From positions 186,001 to 250,000 of the forward strand of contig BQJR01000001.1 in assembly GCA_021604805.1 (NCBI GenBank): 64,000 nucleotides of DNA, written 5' to 3'. Below the pieces are notes generated by a model. That model searched no databases and was not told the DNA's origin. It saw nothing but the letters and a program-made list of their open reading frames with translations. A program made the translations under genes and the position numbers. The stretch's first letter is position 1; each line of letters starts with the position of its first letter. Source of the stretch: Planctomycetota bacterium (GTDB taxonomy: Bacteria; Planctomycetota; B15-G4). This document shows, piece by piece, positions 52,727 through 61,250 of this stretch.

Positions 52727-54082
52727 ATGAAAACTCGCCGCCTCACTTGCTCGCTGCTCCGCTCCTTCGCGCTGTGCGCTGTGTTCGGCTCCACGTCGGG
52801 CGCGGTGTCGCTCGCGGCGCAAACCGCTCACGCAGCCTTCGCCACGCCGAGCGACGTGGGTTTCAGCGCCGCGCAACTCCCACGCGTGAACTCGATCGTG
52901 CGTGTGGTCGCCGACGTCGGCCCCGCCGTGGTGAACATCTACCAAGAGGTCGTGCGCGAGACCGAGTTGCCCTGGCCCTACAACCAGCTGGTGCCTTCGC
53001 AGCGCACGCGCAGCACGAGCCTCGGCTCCGGCGTGGTGATCGACCCCGAGGGCTACATCCTCACGAACCAGCACGTCATCCAGCCGCGCGGTGACATCCA
53101 GGTGGAGTTCCCCGACGGCGCGCGACACTCGGCGCGCGTGATCAACATCGATCCCGCCAACGACGTCGCGCTGCTCAAGGTCGACGCGCAGCAAGCGCTG
53201 CAGGCCGCCACGCTCGGCACCAGCCGCGACGTGATGGTCGGCGAGAGCGTGATCGCCATCGGCAACCCGCTGGGCAACGCGAACACCGTCACCACGGGCA
53301 TCGTGAGCTCGCGCTTCCGCGACGTGCGCCTGCCCGGCGGCGGCCGCGGCGAACGCTTCCGCGACTTCATCCAGATCGACGCGCCGATCAACCCCGGCAA
53401 CTCAGGCGGCCCGCTGCTCAACATCAAGGGCGAGGTGATCGGCATCAACTGGGCCATCGCCACCGAAGCCGAGGGCATCGGCTTCGCGATCCCCATCGAC
53501 CGCGTGCGCAGCAGCCTCAGCGACACGCTCTTCAACCCGCTGGTGCTGCGCGACGTCGTGACCGGGATCACGATCGACGGCGTGCCCACCTACGGCCACG
53601 TGCGCGTGGCGGCGGCACAACCGGGCAGCCCGGCGGAACGCGCCGGTCTGCGCGCGGGCGACGAGCTGTTGCGCGTCGGGGATCGTGAGGTCGACTGGGA
53701 GTTCGACTTCAACAAGGCGGTCTACGAGGCCGACGTCGGTGAGGTGCTGGAACTCGTCGTCGAGCGCGAAGGCGAGCGCGTGCCGCTCGCACTCAAGCTC
53801 GAGTCGCAAGAGTCGCCCATGCAGTTCCTGTTGCGACGCACGGGGATGCGCCTGCACGACCACCCCAAGTTCTACGGCGTCTTCGTGGAAGACGTCGACC
53901 CCACCGGGCCCGCCGCGCGTCTGCCGATCCGCAGCGGTGACCACATCGACGGTCTCGACGGCGTGGACGTGGACGACGTGGCGCACCTGCACCGCCTGCT
54001 GCGCGAACGTGGGTCGGGCCCCGTGGAGCTGCACCTGTTCCGCGCGGGGCGCGCGCTGCGCGGCACGATGCCGCTACGCTGA
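52727..54082 (+). CDS. HtrA/DegP-like periplasmic serine protease
   Basis: The 451-residue protein has a signal peptide (to about residue 36, ending AAQTAHA). The trypsin-like domain shows catalytic His116 (LTNQHVI), Asp146 (NDVALLKV) and Ser226 (INPGNSGGPL). One or two PDZ domains follow, the first with VRVAAAQPGSPAERAGLRAGDELL, the second less certain around GVFVEDVDPTGPAARLPIRSGDHI. HtrA degrades misfolded envelope proteins. AGGAG lies nine bases before the ATG. Confidence 0.93.
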   Translation: MKTRRLTCSLLRSFALCAVFGSTSGAVSLAAQTAHAAFATPSDVGFSAAQLPRVNSIVRVVADVGPAVVNIYQEVVRETELPWPYNQLVPSQRTRSTSLGSGVVIDPEGYILTNQHVIQPRGDIQVEFPDGARHSARVINIDPANDVALLKVDAQQALQAATLGTSRDVMVGESVIAIGNPLGNANTVTTGIVSSRFRDVRLPGGGRGERFRDFIQIDAPINPGNSGGPLLNIKGEVIGINWAIATEAEGIGFAIPIDRVRSSLSDTLFNPLVLRDVVTGITIDGVPTYGHVRVAAAQPGSPAERAGLRAGDELLRVGDREVDWEFDFNKAVYEADVGEVLELVVEREGERVPLALKLESQESPMQFLLRRTGMRLHDHPKFYGVFVEDVDPTGPAARLPIRSGDHIDGLDGVDVDDVAHLHRLLRERGSGPVELHLFRAGRALRGTMPLR

Positions 54083-54124
54083 GCCGCACGCCCTCGCCTG
54101 CTCGCGCCCCCCCACGAGACCCCG

Positions 54125-54769
54125 ATGACGTCGCCCGCCGAACCCAACAGAGAAGCGCGCGTCGGGTGGCTCGGCGGCAGCTTCGACCCGGTGCACGCCG
54201 GCCATCTCTACGTGGCGCGTGCGGCGCTCGAGCACCTCGACCTCGACCGCGTGCTCTTCGTGCCAGCCGCGCGTCCGCCGCACAAGCTCGACAAGCGTCA
54301 GGCTCCGGGCGACGACCGTCTCGCGCTGCTGCGTCTCGCCTGCGCCGACGAAGCGCGCTTCCAGGTCCACGACCTCGAGCTGCGCCGCGACGGCCCGAGT
54401 TACTCCATCGACACGGCGCTCGCCCTGCACGACGAGCTCGGCGCCGACGCGCAGCTCTTCTACGTGATCGGCGCCGACACACTCGCCGACCTCGCGAGCT
54501 GGTACCGCATCCAAGACCTCGCGCGTCTGGTCACCTTCGCCAGCGTGGCGCGTGAAGGCACGCCGCTCGACACCTCAGCGCTCGCCTCGGTGGCGGGCGA
54601 CGCCGCCGCGCAAGCCGCGCGCGACCACCTGCTCGAGCTGCCGCCCCATCCCGCGAGTTCCACCGCGATCCGCGAGGCCTTGCTCGCAGGTGAGCACGCC
54701 GAACATCTGCCCCCCGGCGTGTTCGACGAGATCCGCCGGCGCGGGCTCTACAGGTCGGGCGCGCTGTAG
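54125..54769 (+). CDS. nadD: Nicotinate-nucleotide adenylyltransferase
   Basis: NadD adds AMP to nicotinate mononucleotide in NAD synthesis. The 214-residue protein has the nucleotidyl-transferase motif GWLGGSFDPVHAGHLYVAR, FVPAARPPHKLD, FYVIGADTLADLASWYR and SSTAIREALLAG, all diagnostic. Its 3' end overlaps the convergent tolC-like gene by 22 bases. Confidence 0.95.
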   Translation: MTSPAEPNREARVGWLGGSFDPVHAGHLYVARAALEHLDLDRVLFVPAARPPHKLDKRQAPGDDRLALLRLACADEARFQVHDLELRRDGPSYSIDTALALHDELGADAQLFYVIGADTLADLASWYRIQDLARLVTFASVAREGTPLDTSALASVAGDAAAQAARDHLLELPPHPASSTAIREALLAGEHAEHLPPGVFDEIRRRGLYRSGAL

Positions 54770-56367
54770 AGGTCGAGCTCGGTGCGGCGCGACTGGTAAC
54801 CGAAGCTGCTGAGCAGGGTGCCTTGCGCCGCGAGCAAGCGCGTGCGCGCCACGGCGAGGTCGAGCTTCGCGCGCGTCTGTGTGTCGAGCGCGAGCAGGTA
54901 GTCGCGCTGACTCTCGCGCACGGCGAAGGGCGTGGACAGGTCGTTCTCGAGCCGGCGTTGCTCGCCTTCGTAGGCCTCGCCGCGGAGCCGTGCTTCCTCG
55001 GCCGTGGCCTCCACGCGCGCGCGCTGCAACTTCACGGCGCGCACGGCGGAACGCAGATCGGCGATGGCGTCGACCTCGGTCTGGCGCAGGTTCACGCCGG
55101 CGCGGTCGCGCTCGATGCGGCGCTGACGTTCGGTGAAGCCGCCGCTGCGATTCACCAGCGGGACCTCGAAGTCGAGTCGCAAGCTGGCGTCGTGGTACGT
55201 GGTGTCGTCGAGGCGCCCGAGCGCGAGGCCCACCGTGTCTTCGTTGCTGTTGATGCCGTAGCTGGCGGTGGCGTCGAGGCGCGGGAGCGCGCCCGTCTTG
55301 GCGCGACGCAGCTCGATCTCGGCGCGCTGCAAGGCCAGGCGCGCGCTCTTCAGGTCGGGGCGTTCCTGCAGCGCGACGGCCAAGGCGGCCGCTTCGTCGA
55401 GGGAGGCCTGCTCCACGGTCTCGTAGTCGCTGACCGGTTGGATCGGTTGCTGCCAGTCTTCGAGCTCCTCCGGCGCGAAGACCAGTTTGCGCAACGTGTC
55501 GACGGCGTCGAGCACGCTGTTGTCCGCGGTGAGCAGCTCCTCTTCGCGGCGTGCGACCTCGGCCTCGACCTCGATCACGTCGATGCGGTTCTGCAAGCCC
55601 TGGTCGAACTTGCGTTGCGTGATCCCGAGCAGCTCTTCGGCGAGCGTGACCGACAGCTCCTTCGTGGCGCGGTCGTCGAGCGCGAACACGAGGTTCCAGT
55701 ACTGCGTGATGACCTCGAGCAGTGTGGTGTAGGCCACGGTGTCGAGTTCCACCTCGGCGAGACGCACGTCTTTGGCGGCCAGCTCGAGGGCGGAGCGCGC
55801 GAAGCCGTTGGCGCCGCCGCGCAGGAACGGGTGCGTGACGCTGAGCGTGGCCGAGCCCGTGTTGACCGTGGACTCGAAGCTCGTCTCGATCAGCTCGGTG
55901 GTGTCACCGTCGTTGTCGACGTCGTTGAAGTCGGGCCCGATCGAGCCACCTTGCACGCGCGACCACTGCGGCCCCGCGGTCAAGCTCCAGGTCGTGCCGC
56001 TGGTGAACTGCCCGGTGAGGCCCGTGTTGAAGTTCCAGAAGTCGTTCTCGGTGGCTGGCTGACGACCGAGGTCGGTGCCGCCCACGATGTTGGCCGGCGA
56101 CGGCGCCGAGATGCGCTCGTTGCGAAGGGTGTTCACGAAGAACACGGTGTCGAAGGCGCCCCAACTCACGCCGTAGCGCGCGAAGCTGGCTTCGGCGTCG
56201 AGCTCGGCCCCAGCGACCGACAGGTTGTTCGCGAAGAAGGCGGCCACCGCGTCTTCGAGGCTGAGGTCGAGGACGTCGACCTGGGCGGGTGCCACGTCGG
56301 GGATCTGGGCTGCGCCACTGGCGCACAGCGCGAGCAGGCAGGCGAGAGTCAGGAAGGAGTGCGTCAT
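54748..56367 (-). CDS. TolC-family outer-membrane efflux protein
   Basis: The 539-residue product has a signal peptide (MTHSFLTLACLLALCASGAAQ). The long-helix TolC organisation follows: DLSLEDAVAAFFANNLSVAG at the start and a second copy at about residue 360 with ASLDEAAALAVALQERPDLKSARLAL (in parts). YWNLVFALDD and the QTEVDAIADLRSAVRAVK helix are typical. TolC proteins form trimeric channels across the outer membrane for export. No inner-membrane pump partner lies nearby. I chose the ATG at 56367. The presence supports a two-membrane envelope. Confidence 0.9.
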   Translation of the reverse strand: MTHSFLTLACLLALCASGAAQIPDVAPAQVDVLDLSLEDAVAAFFANNLSVAGAELDAEASFARYGVSWGAFDTVFFVNTLRNERISAPSPANIVGGTDLGRQPATENDFWNFNTGLTGQFTSGTTWSLTAGPQWSRVQGGSIGPDFNDVDNDGDTTELIETSFESTVNTGSATLSVTHPFLRGGANGFARSALELAAKDVRLAEVELDTVAYTTLLEVITQYWNLVFALDDRATKELSVTLAEELLGITQRKFDQGLQNRIDVIEVEAEVARREEELLTADNSVLDAVDTLRKLVFAPEELEDWQQPIQPVSDYETVEQASLDEAAALAVALQERPDLKSARLALQRAEIELRRAKTGALPRLDATASYGINSNEDTVGLALGRLDDTTYHDASLRLDFEVPLVNRSGGFTERQRRIERDRAGVNLRQTEVDAIADLRSAVRAVKLQRARVEATAEEARLRGEAYEGEQRRLENDLSTPFAVRESQRDYLLALDTQTRAKLDLAVARTRLLAAQGTLLSSFGYQSRRTELDLYSAPDL

Positions 56368-56399
56368 GCCCAAGAGGATTCCCGTTCGGCGCGTGCGGC

Positions 56400-57083
56400 T
56401 CAAGGGTTGCGAGGATTCGCTGCCTGGGCAGCCACGGTCTCGACACGCGCGCGCAGCTCCGGGTCCTGGATCCGAGCCGCGAGCACAGCGAGGCGTTGGC
56501 GACGGGCGGGCACGAGGACGTCTTGGTGTGCGAGCGCCAGCCACTCCAGTTCGTCGGTCGCCCAGCGCTGACGCCAGGGGTCACGTCGCGCCAAGTTCTG
56601 CACGAGCAGTTCGAAGGCGCCCGCTTGACGCAGTTCCCGGCTCGGCAAGCGCAGCAACCCGACAGCGCTGCGCAGCACGTCCAGCTTGGCGTCGAAGTCG
56701 GCGTCGTCGCTGAGCACCCGCTCCACGAGTTCCCAGCGCGAGCCGCGCTTGAACGGTTTCAGGCAGTAGATCCCGCGCTGCCCTTTGCGCGAGTGCCCGC
56801 CGTGCGCCAGCAGGATGAGCGGTTCGCGCGGGGCCGCCCCGGGTAGGAACACCCGCGACTCGAGGCTCAGCTGGACGACATCCGTGCCCAGCCCCACCGT
56901 GCTCACGTGGCTCACATGAGCGACCACCACGAGCGGCTGGGTGGCGTGCAGCCATTGGGCCAGCTGCATCGGTGGCGGTGCGAGTGAGGGCTCAGAGTCG
57001 GCGCGCGCTGGCGCTGAGGTGGCGGTTGGCGCGGGCGTCGCGTCCTGGAGCAAGGCCACGGCGATCAAGAGCGCGCTCAGCAT
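56400..57083 (-). CDS. Secreted protein of unknown function
   Basis: The 227-residue product starts with a short signal (MLSALLIAVALLQDATP), followed by a Pro/Ala-rich linker and a compact domain with VVVAHVSHVSTVGLGTDVVQLSLE and PLILLAHGGHSRKGQRGIYCL. The last ~60 residues are helical. I do not recognise the family. The ATG at 57083 overlaps the tsaE stop by seven bases, so it belongs to the thiE-thiL-tsaE transcript. Confidence 0.6.
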   Translation of the reverse strand: MLSALLIAVALLQDATPAPTATSAPARADSEPSLAPPPMQLAQWLHATQPLVVVAHVSHVSTVGLGTDVVQLSLESRVFLPGAAPREPLILLAHGGHSRKGQRGIYCLKPFKRGSRWELVERVLSDDADFDAKLDVLRSAVGLLRLPSRELRQAGAFELLVQNLARRDPWRQRWATDELEWLALAHQDVLVPARRQRLAVLAARIQDPELRARVETVAAQAANPRNP

Positions 57084-57544
57084 GCGCGCTCCTCTCGCGG
57101 CGCGCCCACGAGGCGCGCGATGCGACCTGGCGCGTCGTGCTCGAGTTGCAGCCAGATGCTGTCCTCGGGAATCAGCTCGGCCACGCGTTCGGCCCACTCG
57201 ATGATCACGCGTGCGCCTTGTTTGCGCAGGTCGTGGAAGCCGGCCTGCTCGAGGTCGAACTCGCCCTCGGCGAAGTAGGCGTCGAAGTGCGCGAGCGTAC
57301 CTCGAGTGCCTTCATAGATCTGCAGCAGCACGAAGGACGGCGAGCTGACGGGTTGTTCCGCGGGCACGCCCAGCGCGCGCGCGAAGCCGCGTGTGAACTC
57401 GGTCTTGCCGGCGCCGAGCTCACCCACGAGCGCGAGCACGCCGCCGGGCGGCAGGCGCTGCGCGAGGCGCGCGGCGAGCGCATGCGTGGCGGCCACGTCG
57501 GGCAGCGCGAAGGGCGTGGCGTGGGCGAAGCGCTCAGAGCTCAT
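57077..57544 (-). CDS. tsaE: tRNA threonylcarbamoyladenosine biosynthesis ATPase
   Basis: TsaE supports t6A37 modification of tRNA together with TsaB and TsaD. The 155-residue protein has Walker A GELGAGKTEFTRGFARALG, SSPSFVLLQIYEG, AHFDAYFAEGEFDLEQAGF and VIIEWAERV, the standard TsaE stretches. tsaB and tsaD are not in the window. It overlaps thiL by 11 bases. Confidence 0.95.
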   Translation of the reverse strand: MSSERFAHATPFALPDVAATHALAARLAQRLPPGGVLALVGELGAGKTEFTRGFARALGVPAEQPVSSPSFVLLQIYEGTRGTLAHFDAYFAEGEFDLEQAGFHDLRKQGARVIIEWAERVAELIPEDSIWLQLEHDAPGRIARLVGAPREERAC

Positions 57545-58403
57545 GCTCGAATCCTGACACGGGCCAGGCTTCGCGTCGCCCGTGGCGTTCGAGCAGCAAC
57601 TCGGGGGCGGCCTGCAGGGTGCCGATCTCGATCAAGCCCAGTGAGACGGGCGGCCGGGCGCTCGCCGGGAGGGCGAGCAGCAGCTCGAAGTCTTCGCCGT
57701 CGGAGAGCGCGGCGAGCGGGCCGTCGCGCTCGGAGGACACGTCTGCGTGCACGGGCAGCTGCTCGGCCCGCACCACGGCGCCGCAACCCGAAGCAGCGCA
57801 GAGTCGGGCGAGGTCGACGCCCAGGCCGTCGGAGAGATCCATGGCTGCGTGAACCTCAAAGGCCTCCGCCCGTAGTGAATCCACGAGGTCGCCGCGAGGT
57901 TGCGGGCGCAGGTGACGTCCGCTCGACGAGCCCCCGAGCGCTCCGCTCACGAAGAGCCGGTCGCCGGGCTGACCGCCGGAACGGGTCCACACGGGCCCCG
58001 CCGGAGCCGGGCCCAGCAGCGTGACCGCCAGCGCGAGGGCGCCGCGCGGGGCGGCCACGGTGTCGCCGCCCACGAGCTCGAGCCCGAGCCGCGCGCAGCC
58101 CTCGCGCAAGGCCTGCGCCAGCGCCACCAGGTCTTCGCCGGGCGGGATTTGCGCCGAGAGCAGCGCCCAGCGGGCGTGGGCACCCATGGCGGCGAAGTCG
58201 GAGGCGCAGGCGGCGAGCGCTTTGTAGGCCACGTCCGCGCGCGGGGCGGCGCTCTTGAAGTGCACCCCTTCCACCACGGTGTCGAGCGCCGCGAGCTGCC
58301 CGCCGGGCAGCTGGGCGGCGTCGTCGCCGGGGCCGATCGGGAGCGTGCTGGGCGTTCCGCGGGGGAACAGCGCGTGCAAGAAGCGTTGCTCCCCGGAACT
58401 CAC
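57534..58403 (-). CDS. thiL: Thiamine-monophosphate kinase
   Basis: ThiL makes thiamine diphosphate from the monophosphate. The 289-residue protein has IGPGDDAAQL near the N-terminus, DTVVEGVHF, YKALAACASDFAAMGAHARWALLS (in parts), LVGGDTVAAP, AAMDLSDGLGVDLARLC and SDGEDFELLLALP, all ThiL signatures. The GTG at 58403 overlaps the thiE-like stop (GTGA). Confidence 0.93.
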   Translation of the reverse strand: MSSGEQRFLHALFPRGTPSTLPIGPGDDAAQLPGGQLAALDTVVEGVHFKSAAPRADVAYKALAACASDFAAMGAHARWALLSAQIPPGEDLVALAQALREGCARLGLELVGGDTVAAPRGALALAVTLLGPAPAGPVWTRSGGQPGDRLFVSGALGGSSSGRHLRPQPRGDLVDSLRAEAFEVHAAMDLSDGLGVDLARLCAASGCGAVVRAEQLPVHADVSSERDGPLAALSDGEDFELLLALPASARPPVSLGLIEIGTLQAAPELLLERHGRREAWPVSGFEHEL

Positions 58404-59053
58404 GTGCCGAACTCCTGGGCGCCGCCGAAGTCGAAGTGCGCGTCGAGCAACGAGCGCAGCTGGGCGGCGCGACCACGCGGGTCGGGGGCGTCGCCGAGCG
58501 CGCGCTTCACGGCCATGCCGGCGACGCCGGACGGCAGTCGCGAGACACTGTTGAGGTCTTGTCCGCCCAAGGCGATCACGGGGCGCGGCGCGAGTTCGTC
58601 GAGCGCGGCGCGGATCTGTTCCACGCTGAGCAGCGCGCGCGGGTGCGAGTGCGGCGTGGCGGCGAAGGGGCTCAGCGTGAGCAGGTCGGCGTCGCGATCC
58701 TGCTCGCAGAGGGGCCAGTGTGCCGAGCGACCGACGAGCCCGCGGGGGAAGGCGGCGCGCGCGTCGGACAGCGTGGGCGAGGCGTGCCCGAGCTGCACCG
58801 CGTCGGCGCCGAGTTCGGCGGCCAGCGCGGGCTCGTGACTCAGCAGGCTGAACACCCCGGCCTCGCGCAACGCGGGCAGCACGCGCGCGTAGAGTTCTCG
58901 ACGCGCGGTCTGTTCCAGTTGCGGTTCGCGCAACCAGACCGCCGTGACGCCGCCCTCCACGCACTCCGCGATCAGGCGTTGCGTGTCTCCCGGCGCCCGA
59001 TCGCCCGGTGTGACGAGCACCAAGCGCAGCCGACGCGCGAGTGACTCAGCCAT
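58400..59053 (-). CDS. ThiE/TenI-family protein (thiamine-phosphate synthase-like)
   Basis: The 217-residue protein has a TIM-barrel ThiE layout: LRLVLVTPGD, GGVTAVWLREPQLEQTAR, ELGADAVQLGHASPTLSDARA, PVIALGGQDLNSV and GVAGMAVKRALGD. It departs from ThiE at conserved points: LREK is LREP, and HLGQED is QLGHAS. TenI proteins show similar losses. It is coupled to thiL, which argues for a thiamine role. Whether it is an active synthase or a TenI-like isomerase is open. Its start overlaps the helicase-partner stop by eight bases. Confidence 0.72.
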   Translation of the reverse strand: MAESLARRLRLVLVTPGDRAPGDTQRLIAECVEGGVTAVWLREPQLEQTARRELYARVLPALREAGVFSLLSHEPALAAELGADAVQLGHASPTLSDARAAFPRGLVGRSAHWPLCEQDRDADLLTLSPFAATPHSHPRALLSVEQIRAALDELAPRPVIALGGQDLNSVSRLPSGVAGMAVKRALGDAPDPRGRAAQLRSLLDAHFDFGGAQEFGT

Positions 59054-61154
59054 CGCTTTCGTCGAGGAACACGCCGAGCGGTTCCAGCAGCGCGGCGAGC
59101 TCGTCGCGGGGCAACGCGCTCGACACGATCAGGGCCGTGGGTGACAGGCGTTCGACGACGTGCCGGCGCAGCTCTTCGTCGTGCAACATCCGGTCGACGA
59201 CTTCCTTGCTGCGTCCGCGCAACAACGTGACCTGTGCGTGCGACACGAACTTGACCTTCTCGGCCCACTGACCGATCGAGTAGATCACGTTCTGCGGGAT
59301 CTCCACGCGGCTGTGTTCGCTGAGCGTGCGCAGGATGTCGGCGGCCTGCATGCCGTCGGCGACAGCCTTCTCGATCGACGCCTCGGTAAGCTTGTAGCGA
59401 TAGGCCGAGTCGGAGCTGACGCGTTCGGCGAAGTGGTCGAGCTCGGTGATCAGATCGTAGCTGTCGGCGTTCGGGAACAGGATCACTTCGAAGTCGGGGT
59501 TCACCACGAGCGGCGCGTCGTCGGTGGCCTCGCCCTCGGGCATCTCCACGCCCAGCGCCTTGGCGCCCAACGGGGTGAGACGCATCGCCGACGGGCGGTT
59601 GTCGAGCAGGCCTACGTCGAGCAAGCCGAACAGGAACAGACGTTCGCGCCCCCAGGTGGACAGCGCCTTGGCGAGCTGTTGCGGATCGCGCATGCCCGAC
59701 TGTTGCGCGAATTGGTAGCGACTCTGGAAGCGGTCGCGCACGCCCAGGTTGTCGAGCGCGGCGAGGTAGCGGTTGCGCGCGTCGAAGGCGGGCTCGTCGA
59801 TGTGCACCCACTTACCGGGCGGCAGCTCACGCAGTCGGTCGAGGTAGAGCTCGAGCAGCTGTTCGCCGTGGAAGGGTTCCGTGCTGGCGGTCCAGTTCAT
59901 CACCGAGAACTTGAGCAAGCGCGTGAGCTTGGTGTCGAGCGGCGTGCGGTCCCAGCTGCGGCCCTTGATCGTGAGCTCCACCGAACGTTCGTCGGTGCGC
60001 GCGATCATCGACTGCGTGTGGCAGAAGTCGTAGAGGTACTGGAACAACCACTCGCCGCTGAAGCCGCTGGTGCGCGTGAGGATGAACTGGTCCTCGAGCT
60101 TGCGCACGGCCGTGCGGTAGATCTTGCCCGACAGCGTGAGCTTGATCGGGTTGTGTTCCACGTGACTCAGGAAAGCCGAGATGTCGGAGATCAGATCGAC
60201 GCCGAGACTGCGCTGCATCGAGATCTCGGGTTCCTTCACGCCGAGCAACTCGCGCAGCGGCTCCACGACCTCGGCGTAGAGCACGATCATCTCGTCGAAC
60301 TGGTGGATGCCGAACTCACCGAGGCTGACGTGACGCACGGTGCCGAGCAGGTTGCCCTCGAGTGCGGTCTGGAGCTCCTTGCGGTTCCAGCGGCCGTGGC
60401 CCTTCTCGTTCTTGCGCAACTCGGTGCGCGAGCCGATGCCGCCGTAGGACTGCACGACCACGGCGAGCAAGGGGTGGTAGCTCTCGGGCACGCCGGCCAG
60501 GCGCTCGGCCACCGTGACCTTCTGGGCGAGCAGCTCGGTGGCTTCGGCGTGGTCGGCCACGTGCAGCTCGCGCTTGAGCAGCCGCCCCACCAGCGCGTCG
60601 AGGTCGCCGCGATCCACGAGCCGCGCGAGCTGACCGCGCAGCGAGAAGATCTCCTCCACCGAGCGGTCGTCATCCCAGATGAAGGCCTGCAGCACGTCGC
60701 CGAGCTCGCAGGGCACCAGGAAGGTGTCGAGCTTGTTCTTGGCGCGGCCGTTGTCCTGCCCGTTGGCCTCGAACAGGAAGCCGCGCTTGATCAGCGCGTT
60801 CACGGCCGCTTTGAGCTCGAAAGGCGACAGGTAGGCGAAGGTCTTGCTGCCGGTCACATGCCCCAGCTCAGCCCGGTAGCCCTCGCCGCGCAGGAAGAAC
60901 TTCAGCAGGTCGACGAGCTTCTTGCTGAGGAATTTGACCCGCTTGCGGACGGTCTTCTCGCCGCTCATGCGGCGCCGCAGCTCCGAGATCAGCTTGACCT
61001 GGTTCTCGGGCGGCTCGCCGTGGCCGTCCCAGAAGGACAGCAATTCACGCAGCTCCCGTAGCTCCTTGTGCTCGAGAGCGACCTCGAGAGCCACCCCACG
61101 CGGGGCGTGGTTGCCTGTGGAGGGGCCAGTGCTGGAGGACTTCCGTGAGACCAC
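59046..61154 (-). CDS. Helicase-associated protein with XPB/Ssl2-like C-terminal domain
   Basis: The 702-residue protein has no Walker motifs. It is mostly helical with winged-helix-like segments (KLISELRRRMSGEKTVRKRVKFLSKK, in parts, and PFELKAAVNALIKRGFLFE). The C-terminal ~250 residues (PLVVNPDFEVILFPNADSYDLI ... FAERVSSDSAYRYKLTEASIEKAV) match the XPB/Ssl2-like helicase C-terminal domain (PF13625) known from partners of bacterial XPB such as mycobacterial Rv0862c. It lies directly downstream of XPB on the same strand. The GTG start is at 61154. A role as XPB partner in DNA repair or transcription is inferred. Confidence 0.78.
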   Translation of the reverse strand: MVSRKSSSTGPSTGNHAPRGVALEVALEHKELRELRELLSFWDGHGEPPENQVKLISELRRRMSGEKTVRKRVKFLSKKLVDLLKFFLRGEGYRAELGHVTGSKTFAYLSPFELKAAVNALIKRGFLFEANGQDNGRAKNKLDTFLVPCELGDVLQAFIWDDDRSVEEIFSLRGQLARLVDRGDLDALVGRLLKRELHVADHAEATELLAQKVTVAERLAGVPESYHPLLAVVVQSYGGIGSRTELRKNEKGHGRWNRKELQTALEGNLLGTVRHVSLGEFGIHQFDEMIVLYAEVVEPLRELLGVKEPEISMQRSLGVDLISDISAFLSHVEHNPIKLTLSGKIYRTAVRKLEDQFILTRTSGFSGEWLFQYLYDFCHTQSMIARTDERSVELTIKGRSWDRTPLDTKLTRLLKFSVMNWTASTEPFHGEQLLELYLDRLRELPPGKWVHIDEPAFDARNRYLAALDNLGVRDRFQSRYQFAQQSGMRDPQQLAKALSTWGRERLFLFGLLDVGLLDNRPSAMRLTPLGAKALGVEMPEGEATDDAPLVVNPDFEVILFPNADSYDLITELDHFAERVSSDSAYRYKLTEASIEKAVADGMQAADILRTLSEHSRVEIPQNVIYSIGQWAEKVKFVSHAQVTLLRGRSKEVVDRMLHDEELRRHVVERLSPTALIVSSALPRDELAALLEPLGVFLDESDG

Positions 61155-61182
61155 GTTTTCTCACCCAGGATGGAAGTCGACC

Positions 61183-61211
61183 ACTGTACCGCATGGGTCG
61201 TGCCCCATGCG
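61183..61211 (-). promoter_or_regulatory. Palindrome at a candidate promoter before the helicase-partner gene
   Basis: CGCATGGG (61190-61197) and CCCATGCG (61204-61211) are exact inverted repeats with a six-base spacer. On the minus strand the palindrome is followed at once by GGTACAGT, with TACAGT at 61188-61183, a possible -10, 29 bases before the GTG start. The 96-base gap also holds short hairpins after the XPB stop that could weaken read-through. Confidence 0.45.
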
Positions 61212-61250
61212 AGGCCCTCCGAAGGGCACCTGCTGAGCCCCTTTTGGGCC

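Noticed and set aside
54823..56571. A 582-codon plus-strand frame opposite the tolC-like gene
   Set aside because: Mirror of a strong TolC-family gene; no recognisable motif.
59160..61061. A 633-codon plus-strand frame opposite the helicase-partner gene
   Set aside because: Same mirror effect: Val/Glu/Leu/His-rich with no domain, while the minus strand matches a known family.
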